Assembly (NCBI RefSeq): GCF_002161445.1
Contig: NZ_NFHT01000003.1
Coordinates: forward strand, 62,001-126,000
Origin: Alistipes sp. An66
GTDB lineage: Bacteria > Bacteroidota > Bacteroidia > Bacteroidales > Rikenellaceae
Length of the DNA: 64,000 nt
Direction: 5' to 3'
Of the stretch, positions 54,764 to 63,420 are shown in pieces; the stretch's first letter is position 1; each line of letters opens with the position of its first letter. Made by a program: the position numbers and the translations under genes. The notes below the pieces were generated by a model. The model was not told the DNA's origin and made no database searches. It worked only from the letters and a program-made list of their open reading frames with translations.

Positions 54764-56761
54764 ATGGAACGAACGTCCCGGAAAACGGCACTGCCGTCAC
54801 GCCTGCTCCGCACACCGCTGGGGATGCTGGTGTGGCGGCTGGTCGTGCTTTATGCGGTGCTGATGCTGTGCCGTCTCACGTTCTACCTCTACAACATCGC
54901 CCAGCTGGGTCCGCTCTCCTTCGGCGAAATCGGACCGCTCCTGGCCGGAGCGCTGAAATTCGACACCGTGTCGGTGGTCTACGCCGACGGGCTGTTCATC
55001 CTGCTCTCGCTGCTGCCGCTGCACCTGCGCGAACGACGCTGGTACCGCGGCCTGCTCTACGGCTACTACGTCGTGGTCAACTCGCTGCTCGTCGTGGCCA
55101 CGAACCTCGCCGATACGGTCTATTTCCGCTATACGCAGAAGCGGTTCACCGCCGACGAGATCTTCTTCGCCGACAACGACAATTCGCTGCAACTCGTCGG
55201 GAAGTTCATGGCCGAGAACTGGTACCTTGTCGTGGTGTGGGCGGCGCTCACGGCGCTGCTGACCTGGGCCTACCGCCGCCGGGTGCGTGAAGAGAGCCTG
55301 CTGCGCGGCGGCTGGCCCTACTACGTGGGCGGGACGCTCCTCCTGTCCCTCGCCGCCGGATTGAGCATCGCCGGAGCCCGCGGCGGCATGACGCGCATGA
55401 CACGCCCGATCACCCTCTCGAACGCCACGCTCTACACCTCGGACAGCGGTAAGGCAAACCTCATTTTGAGCAACCCCTTCTGCATCCTCCGCACCGCGGG
55501 GAACTCCGAAAACGGGAACTTCCCGCGCATCTTCACCGAGGAGGAGCTTCCGCAACACTTCACGCCCGAGCACCAGCCGGCCGACAGCACGTCGCTGAAC
55601 CTCGGCCCGCGCAACATCGTGATCTTCATCATGGAGAGCATGTCGGCCGAGCACTCCGCACACCTGTGCCCGGAGGTCTACGCCGACCTTCCGCAGAAGG
55701 GATTCACGCCGTTCCTCGACTCGCTGATGCGCGAGGGGCTGACCTTCCGGCGGATGTATGCCAACGGTTCGCGCTCGATTCAGGCCATGCCGTCGGTGCT
55801 GGGCAGCATCCCGTCGTTCCGCACCCCCTTCGTGCTGATGCCGCAGTCGCTCGGCCGGAGCCGCCAGCTGCCGGCCATGCTCGCCGACCGGGGCTATACG
55901 ACGGCCTTCTTCTGCGGTTCGGAGCACGGTTCGATGGGCTTCGGGGCCTACGCCCGTTCGGCGGGCGTCGAACGGCTCGTAAGCCGCGAAGACTACGAAG
56001 CCCGCCACGGCACGGGTGATTTCGACGGCTACTGGGGCATCTGGGATGAACCCTTCCTGCAATTCATGGGCGAGGAGCTCGCGGCCATGCCCGAACCCTT
56101 CTTCGCCTCGCTGTTCACCCTCTCGTCGCACCACCCGTTCGTCGTGCCCGAACAATACGCCGCGACGCTCCCCGACGGTTACACCAAAATCCACAAGGGC
56201 GTGGCCTACGACGACCAGGCCTTCCGCCGTTTCTTCGAACGCTTCGGCGGCGAGGGGTGGTTCCGGCACACGATCTTCGTCTTCGTGGCCGACCACGTCT
56301 CGTCGGAGAAATTCGCCGAAAAGACCCGCTCCTACCCGGGCAACATGCACATCCTCGGCTTCATGTACACGCCGGACGGCGCCCTGCGGGGCGAAGTCAC
56401 GGAGGTCACGCAGCAACTCGACCTGATGCCGACGCTCTTGGGCCTCACGGGCAACCGCGAGCCCTACTTCGCCTTCGGGCGCGACGTGCTCAACGAGCCG
56501 CAGCGTCCCCGCTGGTCGGTGAGCTACGACGGACAGTTCCGGGCCCTGACCGACGACGGCATCCTCACGCTCGACGATGCGGGGAATCCGCTCGGTTTCA
56601 CGCCCGCGGTCTCCGCAACCCCGGCAACCTCCGCCGGTCCCGCTCCGGCAGGTCCCGGAGATTCCGCCCCGGCGGCCGACAGCCTCGTCCGGCGTTTCCA
56701 GGCCCTCGTCCAGCAATACTACGGGCGCATCGCACAAAAGAATTACACGGTTCATGATTGA
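54764..56761 (+). CDS. LTA-synthase-like membrane phosphotransferase/sulfatase-fold protein
   Basis: 665 residues. Five N-terminal transmembrane segments (about 22-205), then an extracytoplasmic alkaline-phosphatase/sulfatase domain. Metal-binding and nucleophile elements: NIVIFIMESMSAEH (first metal ligand Glu), the nucleophile loop MYANGSRSIQAMPSVLGSIP with Ser in place of the Thr of LtaS, FFASLFTLSSHHPFVVPE and FVFVADHVSSEKF. Family members move phosphoglycerol or phosphoethanolamine groups onto surface glycans or lipids; acceptor unknown. The tail is Ala/Pro/Ser-rich (about 612-632). It overlaps the next gene by 8 nt. Confidence 0.85.
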   Translation: MERTSRKTALPSRLLRTPLGMLVWRLVVLYAVLMLCRLTFYLYNIAQLGPLSFGEIGPLLAGALKFDTVSVVYADGLFILLSLLPLHLRERRWYRGLLYGYYVVVNSLLVVATNLADTVYFRYTQKRFTADEIFFADNDNSLQLVGKFMAENWYLVVVWAALTALLTWAYRRRVREESLLRGGWPYYVGGTLLLSLAAGLSIAGARGGMTRMTRPITLSNATLYTSDSGKANLILSNPFCILRTAGNSENGNFPRIFTEEELPQHFTPEHQPADSTSLNLGPRNIVIFIMESMSAEHSAHLCPEVYADLPQKGFTPFLDSLMREGLTFRRMYANGSRSIQAMPSVLGSIPSFRTPFVLMPQSLGRSRQLPAMLADRGYTTAFFCGSEHGSMGFGAYARSAGVERLVSREDYEARHGTGDFDGYWGIWDEPFLQFMGEELAAMPEPFFASLFTLSSHHPFVVPEQYAATLPDGYTKIHKGVAYDDQAFRRFFERFGGEGWFRHTIFVFVADHVSSEKFAEKTRSYPGNMHILGFMYTPDGALRGEVTEVTQQLDLMPTLLGLTGNREPYFAFGRDVLNEPQRPRWSVSYDGQFRALTDDGILTLDDAGNPLGFTPAVSATPATSAGPAPAGPGDSAPAADSLVRRFQALVQQYYGRIAQKNYTVHD

Positions 56762-58139
56762 GTTCCATCCCGTCCGTCTCGAAGACCGCAGCGTCATCGA
56801 GCGCTATACGATGCCTTCGGGCATCTGCAACTGCGACCTGGCCTTTGCCAACATGTACTGCTGGCAGGCGGTCTACCACAGCGCGTGGGCCGAGGTCGGA
56901 GGCTTTCTGGTGATCCGCTTCCAGATCGACGGCGGCGAGCGCATCGGCTACATGCAGCCGGTCGGAGCGGGCGACTTCGGACCGATCCTCCCGCAGCTGC
57001 GCGAGGACGCCCACGCCCACGGACAGCGCCTGCGCATCATCGGACTGACGGACGAGGGACGCGAGATGATCCGGCGGATGCACCCCGGAGAGTTCGCCTT
57101 CGAGTCGGACCGCGCGCTCGAAGACTATGTCTACAACGCCGACGACCTGCGCACGCTGCCCGGACGCCGCTACCAGCCCAAGCGCAACCACATCAACCGC
57201 TTCACCGCGGAATACCCCGATTACCGCTACGAGGAGCTGACCCCGGAGCGGTTCCAGGAGTGCATGGCCCTGGAACGCGAATGGCGGAAGGTCCACGAGG
57301 GACATACCTCGGAGCTGTGCGCCGAACAGCGGGCCATGCAGCGGGCCTTCGAACACTTCGCGGAGCTGGGACTCACGGGCGGCTGCATCTATGTGGGCGA
57401 CCGTTTGGCAGCCTTCACCTACGGTTCGGCGGTCAACGACCACACGTTCGACACCCACGTCGAGAAGGCCGACACGGAGTACGACGGGGCCTTCACGATC
57501 ATCAACAAACGCTTCGCCGAGCACCTGCCCGCACGCTTCACGCTCATCAACCGCGAGGAGGACCTCGGGCTGGAAGGGCTCCGGCGTGCGAAGCTCTCCT
57601 ACCACCCGGCCTTCCTGCAACACAAATTCCAGGCAATCCACCTCCACCCCGACGAACTGGCCTGCAAACGATTGTGGATGGAGGCGTTCGGCGACGGCGA
57701 CGACTTCGTCGACTCGTTCCTGATCCGCTACTACTCGCGGCGCCGGGCATTGACCATCGGGGAGGAGGGACGCACCGTGGCGATGCTCCACCTCCTGCCG
57801 TTCGAGACCGAACTCGGACGCACGACCTACATCTACGGCGTCGCCACGGCCGAATCGGCCCGCCGCCGCGGCCTGGCCTCGCAGCTCATGCGGCAGGCCA
57901 TGACGCGTATCGCCGAACGCGGCGACGATGCCGCCTTCCTGATCCCCACCCCGGGCAAGGAGTGGCTCCGCGGCTTCTACGAAGGATTCGGATTCGGGGG
58001 CGAGCTTCCCGTGACCTTCCATTCGGAGGACGGGTTCGACTTCGGGACGGGCGATGCGGCCGCCGACCGGGCGATGGTCTGGCGGCGCGACGCCTCCGCC
58101 CCGCTGCCCGAGTCGCTGACGGCCACTTTCCGCCGATAA
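56754..58139 (+). CDS. DUF2156 (LPG-synthase C-terminal-like) and GNAT acetyltransferase fusion
   Basis: 461 residues from ATG 56754. Residues 1-300 match the DUF2156 (PF09924) pattern: NCDLAFANMYCWQAVYHSAW, DYVYNADDLRTLPGRRYQPK, RNHINRFTAEYPDYRYEELT, LINREEDLGLEGLRRAKLSY, a double-GNAT-fold domain related to MprF aminoacyl transfer. Residues 300-461 are a second, GNAT-type domain with the acetyl-CoA loop YGVATAESARRRGLASQLMR and FYEGFGFGGELP. The two halves are often separate genes. Translation is coupled to the LTA-synthase-like gene by an 8-nt overlap, so a role in modifying envelope lipid or glycan is plausible. Confidence 0.78.
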   Translation: MIEFHPVRLEDRSVIERYTMPSGICNCDLAFANMYCWQAVYHSAWAEVGGFLVIRFQIDGGERIGYMQPVGAGDFGPILPQLREDAHAHGQRLRIIGLTDEGREMIRRMHPGEFAFESDRALEDYVYNADDLRTLPGRRYQPKRNHINRFTAEYPDYRYEELTPERFQECMALEREWRKVHEGHTSELCAEQRAMQRAFEHFAELGLTGGCIYVGDRLAAFTYGSAVNDHTFDTHVEKADTEYDGAFTIINKRFAEHLPARFTLINREEDLGLEGLRRAKLSYHPAFLQHKFQAIHLHPDELACKRLWMEAFGDGDDFVDSFLIRYYSRRRALTIGEEGRTVAMLHLLPFETELGRTTYIYGVATAESARRRGLASQLMRQAMTRIAERGDDAAFLIPTPGKEWLRGFYEGFGFGGELPVTFHSEDGFDFGTGDAAADRAMVWRRDASAPLPESLTATFRR

Positions 58140-58181
58140 ACAAACGCGAGACCGGGCTTTGGCCCCGGTCCCGCCACTCTT

Positions 58182-58976
58182 TCATTCGAAATGCAACCTT
58201 ACGATACGGTTGTTCATATTGCGGCGTACCCACCCGATCCCATGAATCAGCCGTAAATAACGCCAGCGTCGACGAGCCATATCGAAATAGGACCATTCAC
58301 AATCATAATGCAGGCGGGAATTCAGCCGGCTGAAATCGCGGCTGTCGGACAGAGTCCATTTGAAAGAGGCATTCTTCACGACATCGTGCATCCGGTTCCG
58401 GCCGACCAGCAGCGGAGCAAGCATCTCAACCAGCAGCACGGCCTTGGGGAAATATCGGGCCAACGCATCCAGCAGGGAAGTCACCTCCTCCTCCGAAAAA
58501 TACATGAACAACCCCTCGGCAATGATCAGTACCGGACCGGGAGCCATAATGCGTTCCATCCAGCCGCTGTCAAGTACCGATGAGGCTATCATATGCCGCT
58601 GCTCCGTCTCGGTGAAAAAGTGCGATCGCAAGGCAATCACCTCCGGAAGGTCGAGATCATACCAGCAGGTGTACCCGGAGAGCCTCGACACCCGGGTATC
58701 GAGTCCGCAACCGAGATTGATGACCGTCGAACCGGGATGTGCGTCCAAAAAACGCTGCACTTCCCGATCGAGAATCACCGTGCGGATGCAACACCCGAGT
58801 TGTGACATCCAGCCTCCCGAAAAGCGGGAAAAATCGAAATCGAGCGCCCGAAGAATCTCCGCCGATCGGGGATCGCGGACCAGCGGATCAGAACGTTTCT
58901 GTTCTTCGGCTCGTGCCCAAAGCGGCACGAGCAACGTGGCGGGAACCTCCGCCAGAAGGGGTCGGATCTTTTCCAT
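58182..58976 (-). CDS. Class I SAM-dependent methyltransferase, LCM (leucine carboxyl methyltransferase) type
   Basis: 264 residues from the ATG at 58976. The SAM-binding motif TVINLGCGLDTRVSRL is that of the PF04072 family (also called TcmP-like O-methyltransferases), with CWYDLDLPEVIALR as the acidic-loop motif and LIIAEGLFMYFSEEEVTSLL as motif IV. Substrates are usually small carboxylates or polyketide-like hydroxyls. The gene stands alone between two converging units and its sequence is visibly less G+C-rich than the neighbours. A TACCTTTA (one base off the -7 box) lies 12 nt before the ATG. Confidence 0.82.
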   Translation of the reverse strand: MEKIRPLLAEVPATLLVPLWARAEEQKRSDPLVRDPRSAEILRALDFDFSRFSGGWMSQLGCCIRTVILDREVQRFLDAHPGSTVINLGCGLDTRVSRLSGYTCWYDLDLPEVIALRSHFFTETEQRHMIASSVLDSGWMERIMAPGPVLIIAEGLFMYFSEEEVTSLLDALARYFPKAVLLVEMLAPLLVGRNRMHDVVKNASFKWTLSDSRDFSRLNSRLHYDCEWSYFDMARRRWRYLRLIHGIGWVRRNMNNRIVRLHFE

Positions 58977-59125
58977 CGTTTTTTCGGTAAAGGTAGGCTG
59001 TCCGCACACACCGGGCAATACCCAGAACTACTGATTTTCAATCCTCCCGCCTCCCCTCATCTTACCATCCCGACAGTGCATCGCGGGATGCGGCCCCAAA
59101 CCCGTGATCCGGCCCCGGAGACAGA

Positions 59126-59159
59126 AAAACCGACCCTCCGCAAGGGAAAGGGCCGGTTT
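59126..59159 (-). terminator. Terminator of the pur-folD operon
   Basis: On the minus strand AAACCGGCCCT pairs with AGGGTCGGTTT (one G-T mismatch) around a loop of about 11 nt, followed by TT and C/T. It lies 27 nt after the folD stop. Confidence 0.78.
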
Positions 59160-59185
59160 CATCCAAGGAGCATCCAAGAAGCGCA

Positions 59186-60031
59186 TCAGCGGTTTCTCAA
59201 AAAGCACTCGATCGTGTTCTCCATCAGGCAGCAGATCGTCATCGGACCGACACCGCCCGGCACCGGCGTGATGACCGATGCCTTCGGCTCGATGGCCGCA
59301 AAGTCGACGTCGCCGCACAATTTGCCCGTCTCCGGGTCGCGGTTCACACCCACGTCGATGACCACCGCACCGTCGGCCACCATGTCGGCCGTCACGAATT
59401 TCGGACGCCCGATGGCCACGACCAGGATCTCCGCCCCGCGCGTCACCTCGGCGAGGTTGCGCGTGCGGCTGTGGGCCATCGTCACCGTGGCGTTCGCATC
59501 GAGCAGCAGCTTCGAGACCGGCAGCCCCACAATGTTGCTGCGGCCGATCACCACGGCGCGCTTCCCGGCGATCTCCACCCCGGCAGCCGTCAGCATCCGG
59601 ATGATCCCCTTCGGGGTGCAGGGCAGCGTGCAGGGCTGTTTCTGCCACAGCGCCGCCACATTCAGCGGATGGAACCCATCCACATCCTTCGCCTTGTCGA
59701 TCGCCTCGATCACCTTGCTCTCGTCGATATGCTTCGGCAGGGGCAGCTGCACCAGAATGCCGTCCACCTCCGGATCGGCGTTCAGTTCGGCGATCAGCCC
59801 CAGCAGCTCCGCCTCCGGAATCGACTCCGGGCGGCGGAGCGTCGTGTTGCGGATCCCGACCTCGGCCGAGGCCTTCGCCTTGCCCGTCACATAACTCACG
59901 CTCGCCGGATTGTCCCCCACGAGAATCACCACCAGATGGGGCACGCGCCCGTATTTCGCAGGGAAGGTCTTCACCTGCTCCGCCATCTCGGCCTTCAACC
60001 GGGCCGAAAGTTCCTTTCCGCTGATTATCAT
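59186..60031 (-). CDS. folD: Bifunctional methylenetetrahydrofolate dehydrogenase/cyclohydrolase
   Basis: 281 residues, standard. It makes 10-formyl-THF, the formyl donor for PurN and PurH. Family motifs: VGDNPASVSYVTGKAKASAE with the catalytic Tyr and Lys, DGILVQLPLPKHI, KDVDGFHPLN, PCTPKGIIRMLT, GRSNIVGLPVS and ITPVPGGVGPMT. It begins 11 nt after purD and closes the purine operon, giving a direct logic for cotranscription. Confidence 0.96.
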   Translation of the reverse strand: MIISGKELSARLKAEMAEQVKTFPAKYGRVPHLVVILVGDNPASVSYVTGKAKASAEVGIRNTTLRRPESIPEAELLGLIAELNADPEVDGILVQLPLPKHIDESKVIEAIDKAKDVDGFHPLNVAALWQKQPCTLPCTPKGIIRMLTAAGVEIAGKRAVVIGRSNIVGLPVSKLLLDANATVTMAHSRTRNLAEVTRGAEILVVAIGRPKFVTADMVADGAVVIDVGVNRDPETGKLCGDVDFAAIEPKASVITPVPGGVGPMTICCLMENTIECFLRNR

Positions 60032-60042
60032 TTCGTTATCCG

Positions 60043-61290
60043 TTATTTATCAAAAGCCCAGTGTCCGATGTCCGTACGATGGTAGAGGTTGTCGCACCCG
60101 ATGCGCGCCACGTCGCGCAGCGCCGCCTCGCGGGCCTCGGCCAGCGTGGCACCCCGCCCCACGACGAACAGCACGCGGCCGCCGGCCGTCACAATGCGGT
60201 CGCCGTCGGCCTTCGTACCCATGTGGTAGACCGTTCCCTCGACATTTTCAAGGCCGGTGATCTCATGTCCCTTCTCATAGCTTCCGGGATAGCCTTTCGA
60301 GGCCAGCACAATCCCCAGCGCGGCGAAGTCGTGCCACTCCAACCGCGTGTCGCGCCCCTCGGCCACGGCGCAGAAGATATCGACGATATCGCTTTTCAGA
60401 CGCGGCAGCACCACCTCCGTCTCGGGATCGCCGAAACGGGCGTTGAACTCGATGACCTTGATGCCCTGCGCCGTCTTCATCAGACCGCCGTACAGCACCC
60501 CTTCGAAGGGACACCCCTCGGCGACCATCGCGTCAGCCACGGGTTGCAGGATCCGTTCCAGCGCATAGCGTTCGTCCTCCGCCGTGATGAACGGCAGCGG
60601 CGAATAGGCCCCCATGCCGCCCGTGTTGGGTCCCTTGTCACCGTCCCAGGCACGCTTGTGGTCCTGTGCCAGCGCCATCGGCCAGACGCGGTGCCCCGAG
60701 ACGAAGCACATGAACGAGAACTCCGGACCTTCGAGGTAATCCTCGACGACGACCTTGCCCTCGCCGAACTTGTCGTCCAGCAGCATGTCCTTCAAGGCGG
60801 CATCGGCCTCCTCCATCGTCTGTGCAATCACCACGCCCTTTCCGGCAGCCAGTCCGTCGTATTTCAGCACCGCGGGGAACGGACGCCCGGCCACATACTC
60901 GCGGGCCGCCTCATACTCCGTAAAGGCACGGAATCCCGCCGTCGGAATGTCGTATTTGGCCATCAGCTCCTTGGCAAACTCCTTCGACGACTCGATGCGG
61001 GCCGCCGCCTTCGTGGGGCCGAAGATACGCAGCCCCGCAGCCTTGAAGCAGTCGACCACGCCGGCCGCCAGCGCCACCTCGGGACCCACGACCGTCAGTC
61101 CGACGCCCTCCGCCGCGGCGAAGTCGCGCAGACGCTCCACCTCGGTCTCCCGGATGGCCACGCACTCGGCCTGACGCGCAATGCCCGCATTGCCGGGCGC
61201 ACAGAAGATCTTCTCCACCTGCGCCGAGCGCGAAAGCGCATCGACGATGGCGTGTTCGCGGCCTCCGCCGCCGATTACCAGTACTTTCAT
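60043..61290 (-). CDS. purD: Phosphoribosylamine--glycine ligase (GAR synthetase)
   Basis: 415 residues from the ATG at 61290. ATP-grasp ligase joining phosphoribosylamine and glycine, step 2 of purine synthesis. N-terminal MKVLVIGGGGREHAI, VVGPEVALAAG, ATP-binding FPAVLKYDGLAAGKGV, PEFSFMCFVSG, the signature VIEFNARFGDPETEV and GVLYGGLM are all present. The extended frame upstream (MTRIRS) overlaps purH and was rejected: residues before MKVL have no family match. 19 nt separate it from purH. Confidence 0.96.
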   Translation of the reverse strand: MKVLVIGGGGREHAIVDALSRSAQVEKIFCAPGNAGIARQAECVAIRETEVERLRDFAAAEGVGLTVVGPEVALAAGVVDCFKAAGLRIFGPTKAAARIESSKEFAKELMAKYDIPTAGFRAFTEYEAAREYVAGRPFPAVLKYDGLAAGKGVVIAQTMEEADAALKDMLLDDKFGEGKVVVEDYLEGPEFSFMCFVSGHRVWPMALAQDHKRAWDGDKGPNTGGMGAYSPLPFITAEDERYALERILQPVADAMVAEGCPFEGVLYGGLMKTAQGIKVIEFNARFGDPETEVVLPRLKSDIVDIFCAVAEGRDTRLEWHDFAALGIVLASKGYPGSYEKGHEITGLENVEGTVYHMGTKADGDRIVTAGGRVLFVVGRGATLAEAREAALRDVARIGCDNLYHRTDIGHWAFDK

Positions 61291-61309
61291 GGGCGTTCTG
61301 TTTTTCGGA

Positions 61310-62839
61310 TCAGTGTTTGAAATGGCGCTCGCCGGTAAAACACATGGCGATGCCCTTCTCGTCGGCCTTGCGGATCGAATCCTCGTCACGCACCGAACCG
61401 CCCGGCTGCACGATGGCCGTCACGCCGTACCCGGCAGCCAGCGCCACGCAGTCGTCGAAGGGGAAGAAGCCGTCCGACGCCAGCACGATACCCTCCGTCA
61501 CACCGGCGGCACGCGCCTGATTCAACGCCAGTTCGGCCGAACCGATGCGGTTCATCTGTCCGGCGCCGACGCCTAACGTGCGGCCATCCTTCACGGCCAC
61601 GATGGCGTTCGACTTCACGTGCTTGACAATGCGCCAGCCGAAGTTCAGATCGTCCATCTGCTCCGCAGCGGGCTTCGCCTTCGTGACGCACATCTCGGGC
61701 GTCACCTCCCTGGTCGCCACGTCGAGGTCCTGCACCAGCAGGCCGCCGTTGACGCTCACATACTGCTTCGGATCCACGGCGCCCTTCGTCATGTCGACCT
61801 CCAACAGGCGCAGGTTCTTCTTCGTGCAGAGCACCTCCAAAGCCCCCTCGTCGAACTTCGGGGCCATGATGATTTCCAGGAAGATGGGCTTCATCAGCTC
61901 GGCCGCCTCGCGCGTCACGGTGCAGTTCGTGGCGACGATCCCGCCGAAGATCGAGACCTTGTCGGCCTCGTAGGCCTTGGTCCACGCCTCGACGACATCC
62001 CGGCCCACGGCCGCCCCGCAGGGGTTCATGTGTTTCAGCCCGACGCAGAACGGACGGTCGAACTCCCGCACGATGCACAGCGCGGCGTTGGCATCCTGGA
62101 TGTTGTTGTACGACAGCTCCTTGCCGTTCAGCTGGCGGGCAAAGGCCAGCGAATAGGGCACCTTGTGCTCCTCGCGGTAGAACTTCGCCCCCTGGTGCGG
62201 GTTCTCGCCGTAGCGCAGCGACTGCACGAGGTCGAATTCCAGGAAGAGTTTCTCGTTCAGACCCGCCTGTGCCCGCATGTAGGTGGCGATCATCGCGTCG
62301 TACTCCGCCGTATGGGTATAGGCCTTGGCCGAGAGTTTCAGCCGCGTGGCCTTTTCGGTGTTGCCGCCGGCCTTGATCTCCGCCAGCACCTGTCCGTAGT
62401 CCGCCGGATCGCATACCACCGTCACGTCGGCCCAGTTCTTGGCTGCCGAACGCAGCATTGACGGACCGCCGATGTCGATGTTCTCGATGGCATCCTCCAT
62501 CTTCACGTCCGGTTTGGCGATCGTCTGCCGGAACGGGTAGAGGTTCACGCACACCAGGTCGATGAACTCGATGCCGTTCTCCTTCAGGGCTTTCAGGTGC
62601 TCGGGGTCGTCGCGGCGCGCCAGCAGTCCGCCGTGCACCTTCGGATGGAGGGTCTTGACCCGTCCGTCGCAGATCTCCGGGAATCCCGTCACGTCGCTGA
62701 TGTTGATGACCTCGACGCCGCTCTCCCGCAGCAGTTTCATCGTACCGCCCGTGGCGATCACCTCCCAACCGAGCGCCCGGAACCCCTTGGCGAACTCCAC
62801 GACACCCGTCTTGTCGCTTACACTGATCAATGCTCGCAT
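61310..62839 (-). CDS. purH: Bifunctional AICAR formyltransferase/IMP cyclohydrolase
   Basis: 509 residues, normal length. Performs the last two steps to IMP. The N-terminal MGS-like IMP cyclohydrolase domain (MRALISVSDKTGVVEFAKGF, IDLVCVNLYPFRQT, NIDIGGPSMLRSAAKN) is followed by the formyltransferase domain (LRYGENPHQGAKF, LNGKELSYNNIQDANAAL, GLKHMNPCGAAVG, VKSNAIVAVKDGRTLGVGAG). The catalytic Lys-His pair in GLKHMNPCG is intact. Lies 4 nt after purN. Confidence 0.96.
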   Translation of the reverse strand: MRALISVSDKTGVVEFAKGFRALGWEVIATGGTMKLLRESGVEVINISDVTGFPEICDGRVKTLHPKVHGGLLARRDDPEHLKALKENGIEFIDLVCVNLYPFRQTIAKPDVKMEDAIENIDIGGPSMLRSAAKNWADVTVVCDPADYGQVLAEIKAGGNTEKATRLKLSAKAYTHTAEYDAMIATYMRAQAGLNEKLFLEFDLVQSLRYGENPHQGAKFYREEHKVPYSLAFARQLNGKELSYNNIQDANAALCIVREFDRPFCVGLKHMNPCGAAVGRDVVEAWTKAYEADKVSIFGGIVATNCTVTREAAELMKPIFLEIIMAPKFDEGALEVLCTKKNLRLLEVDMTKGAVDPKQYVSVNGGLLVQDLDVATREVTPEMCVTKAKPAAEQMDDLNFGWRIVKHVKSNAIVAVKDGRTLGVGAGQMNRIGSAELALNQARAAGVTEGIVLASDGFFPFDDCVALAAGYGVTAIVQPGGSVRDEDSIRKADEKGIAMCFTGERHFKH

Positions 62840-62843
62840 GTTG

Positions 62844-63416
62844 CTATTCTTTTTTTGCGTTCAATAATTTTCCAATCGTTTCGACATAAAGCGGATACTC
62901 CACCGCATGGATCATCGGCTCCAACTCCGCGATGTCGTGCCCCTCGTAGGGGAAGGCGCGCTGGGCGATGATCCGCCCTCCGTCGAGCTCGGCATCGACG
63001 TAGTGGATCGTCACGCCGAAGACCTTGACGCCGTACTCCAACGCCTGCTCGATGGCGTGCGCCCCGCGGAAGGCCGGCAGCAGCGACGGGTGGATGTTGA
63101 TGATCCGACCCGCATAGGCCGTCAGCAGCTCCTCGCCGATGATCCGCATGTACCCGGCCAGACAGACCAGCTCGACCCCCGCGGCGTCCAGCCGCGCGAT
63201 GATCTCGCGTTCGTAGTCGGCCTTCGAGGCGTACTCCTTCGGTGCGAAGGCGAAGGTCGCGACGCCGTGGTTCCGGGCCCGCTCGATGACCCGCGCCCCG
63301 GGTTTGTCGCAGACCATCAGCACGACCTCTGCGGGCAGTTCGCCCCGCTCGCAGGCCGTCACGATGGCCTCGAAGTTCGTGCCGCTGCCGCTGGCGAAGA
63401 CTGCAAGGCGGTGCAT
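62844..63416 (-). CDS. purN: Phosphoribosylglycinamide formyltransferase
   Basis: 190 residues from the ATG at 63416. Transfers formyl from 10-formyl-THF to GAR. Signatures: LAVFASGSGTNFEAIV, LVCLAGYMRIIGEELLTAY, IINIHPSLLPAFRGAHAIEQ with the catalytic His and the Asp-containing tail HYVDAELDGGRIIAQRAFP. The longer frame upstream overlaps purM and was rejected. 4-nt gaps on both sides show tight operon packing. Confidence 0.95.
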   Translation of the reverse strand: MHRLAVFASGSGTNFEAIVTACERGELPAEVVLMVCDKPGARVIERARNHGVATFAFAPKEYASKADYEREIIARLDAAGVELVCLAGYMRIIGEELLTAYAGRIINIHPSLLPAFRGAHAIEQALEYGVKVFGVTIHYVDAELDGGRIIAQRAFPYEGHDIAELEPMIHAVEYPLYVETIGKLLNAKKE

Positions 63417-63420
63417 GGCC

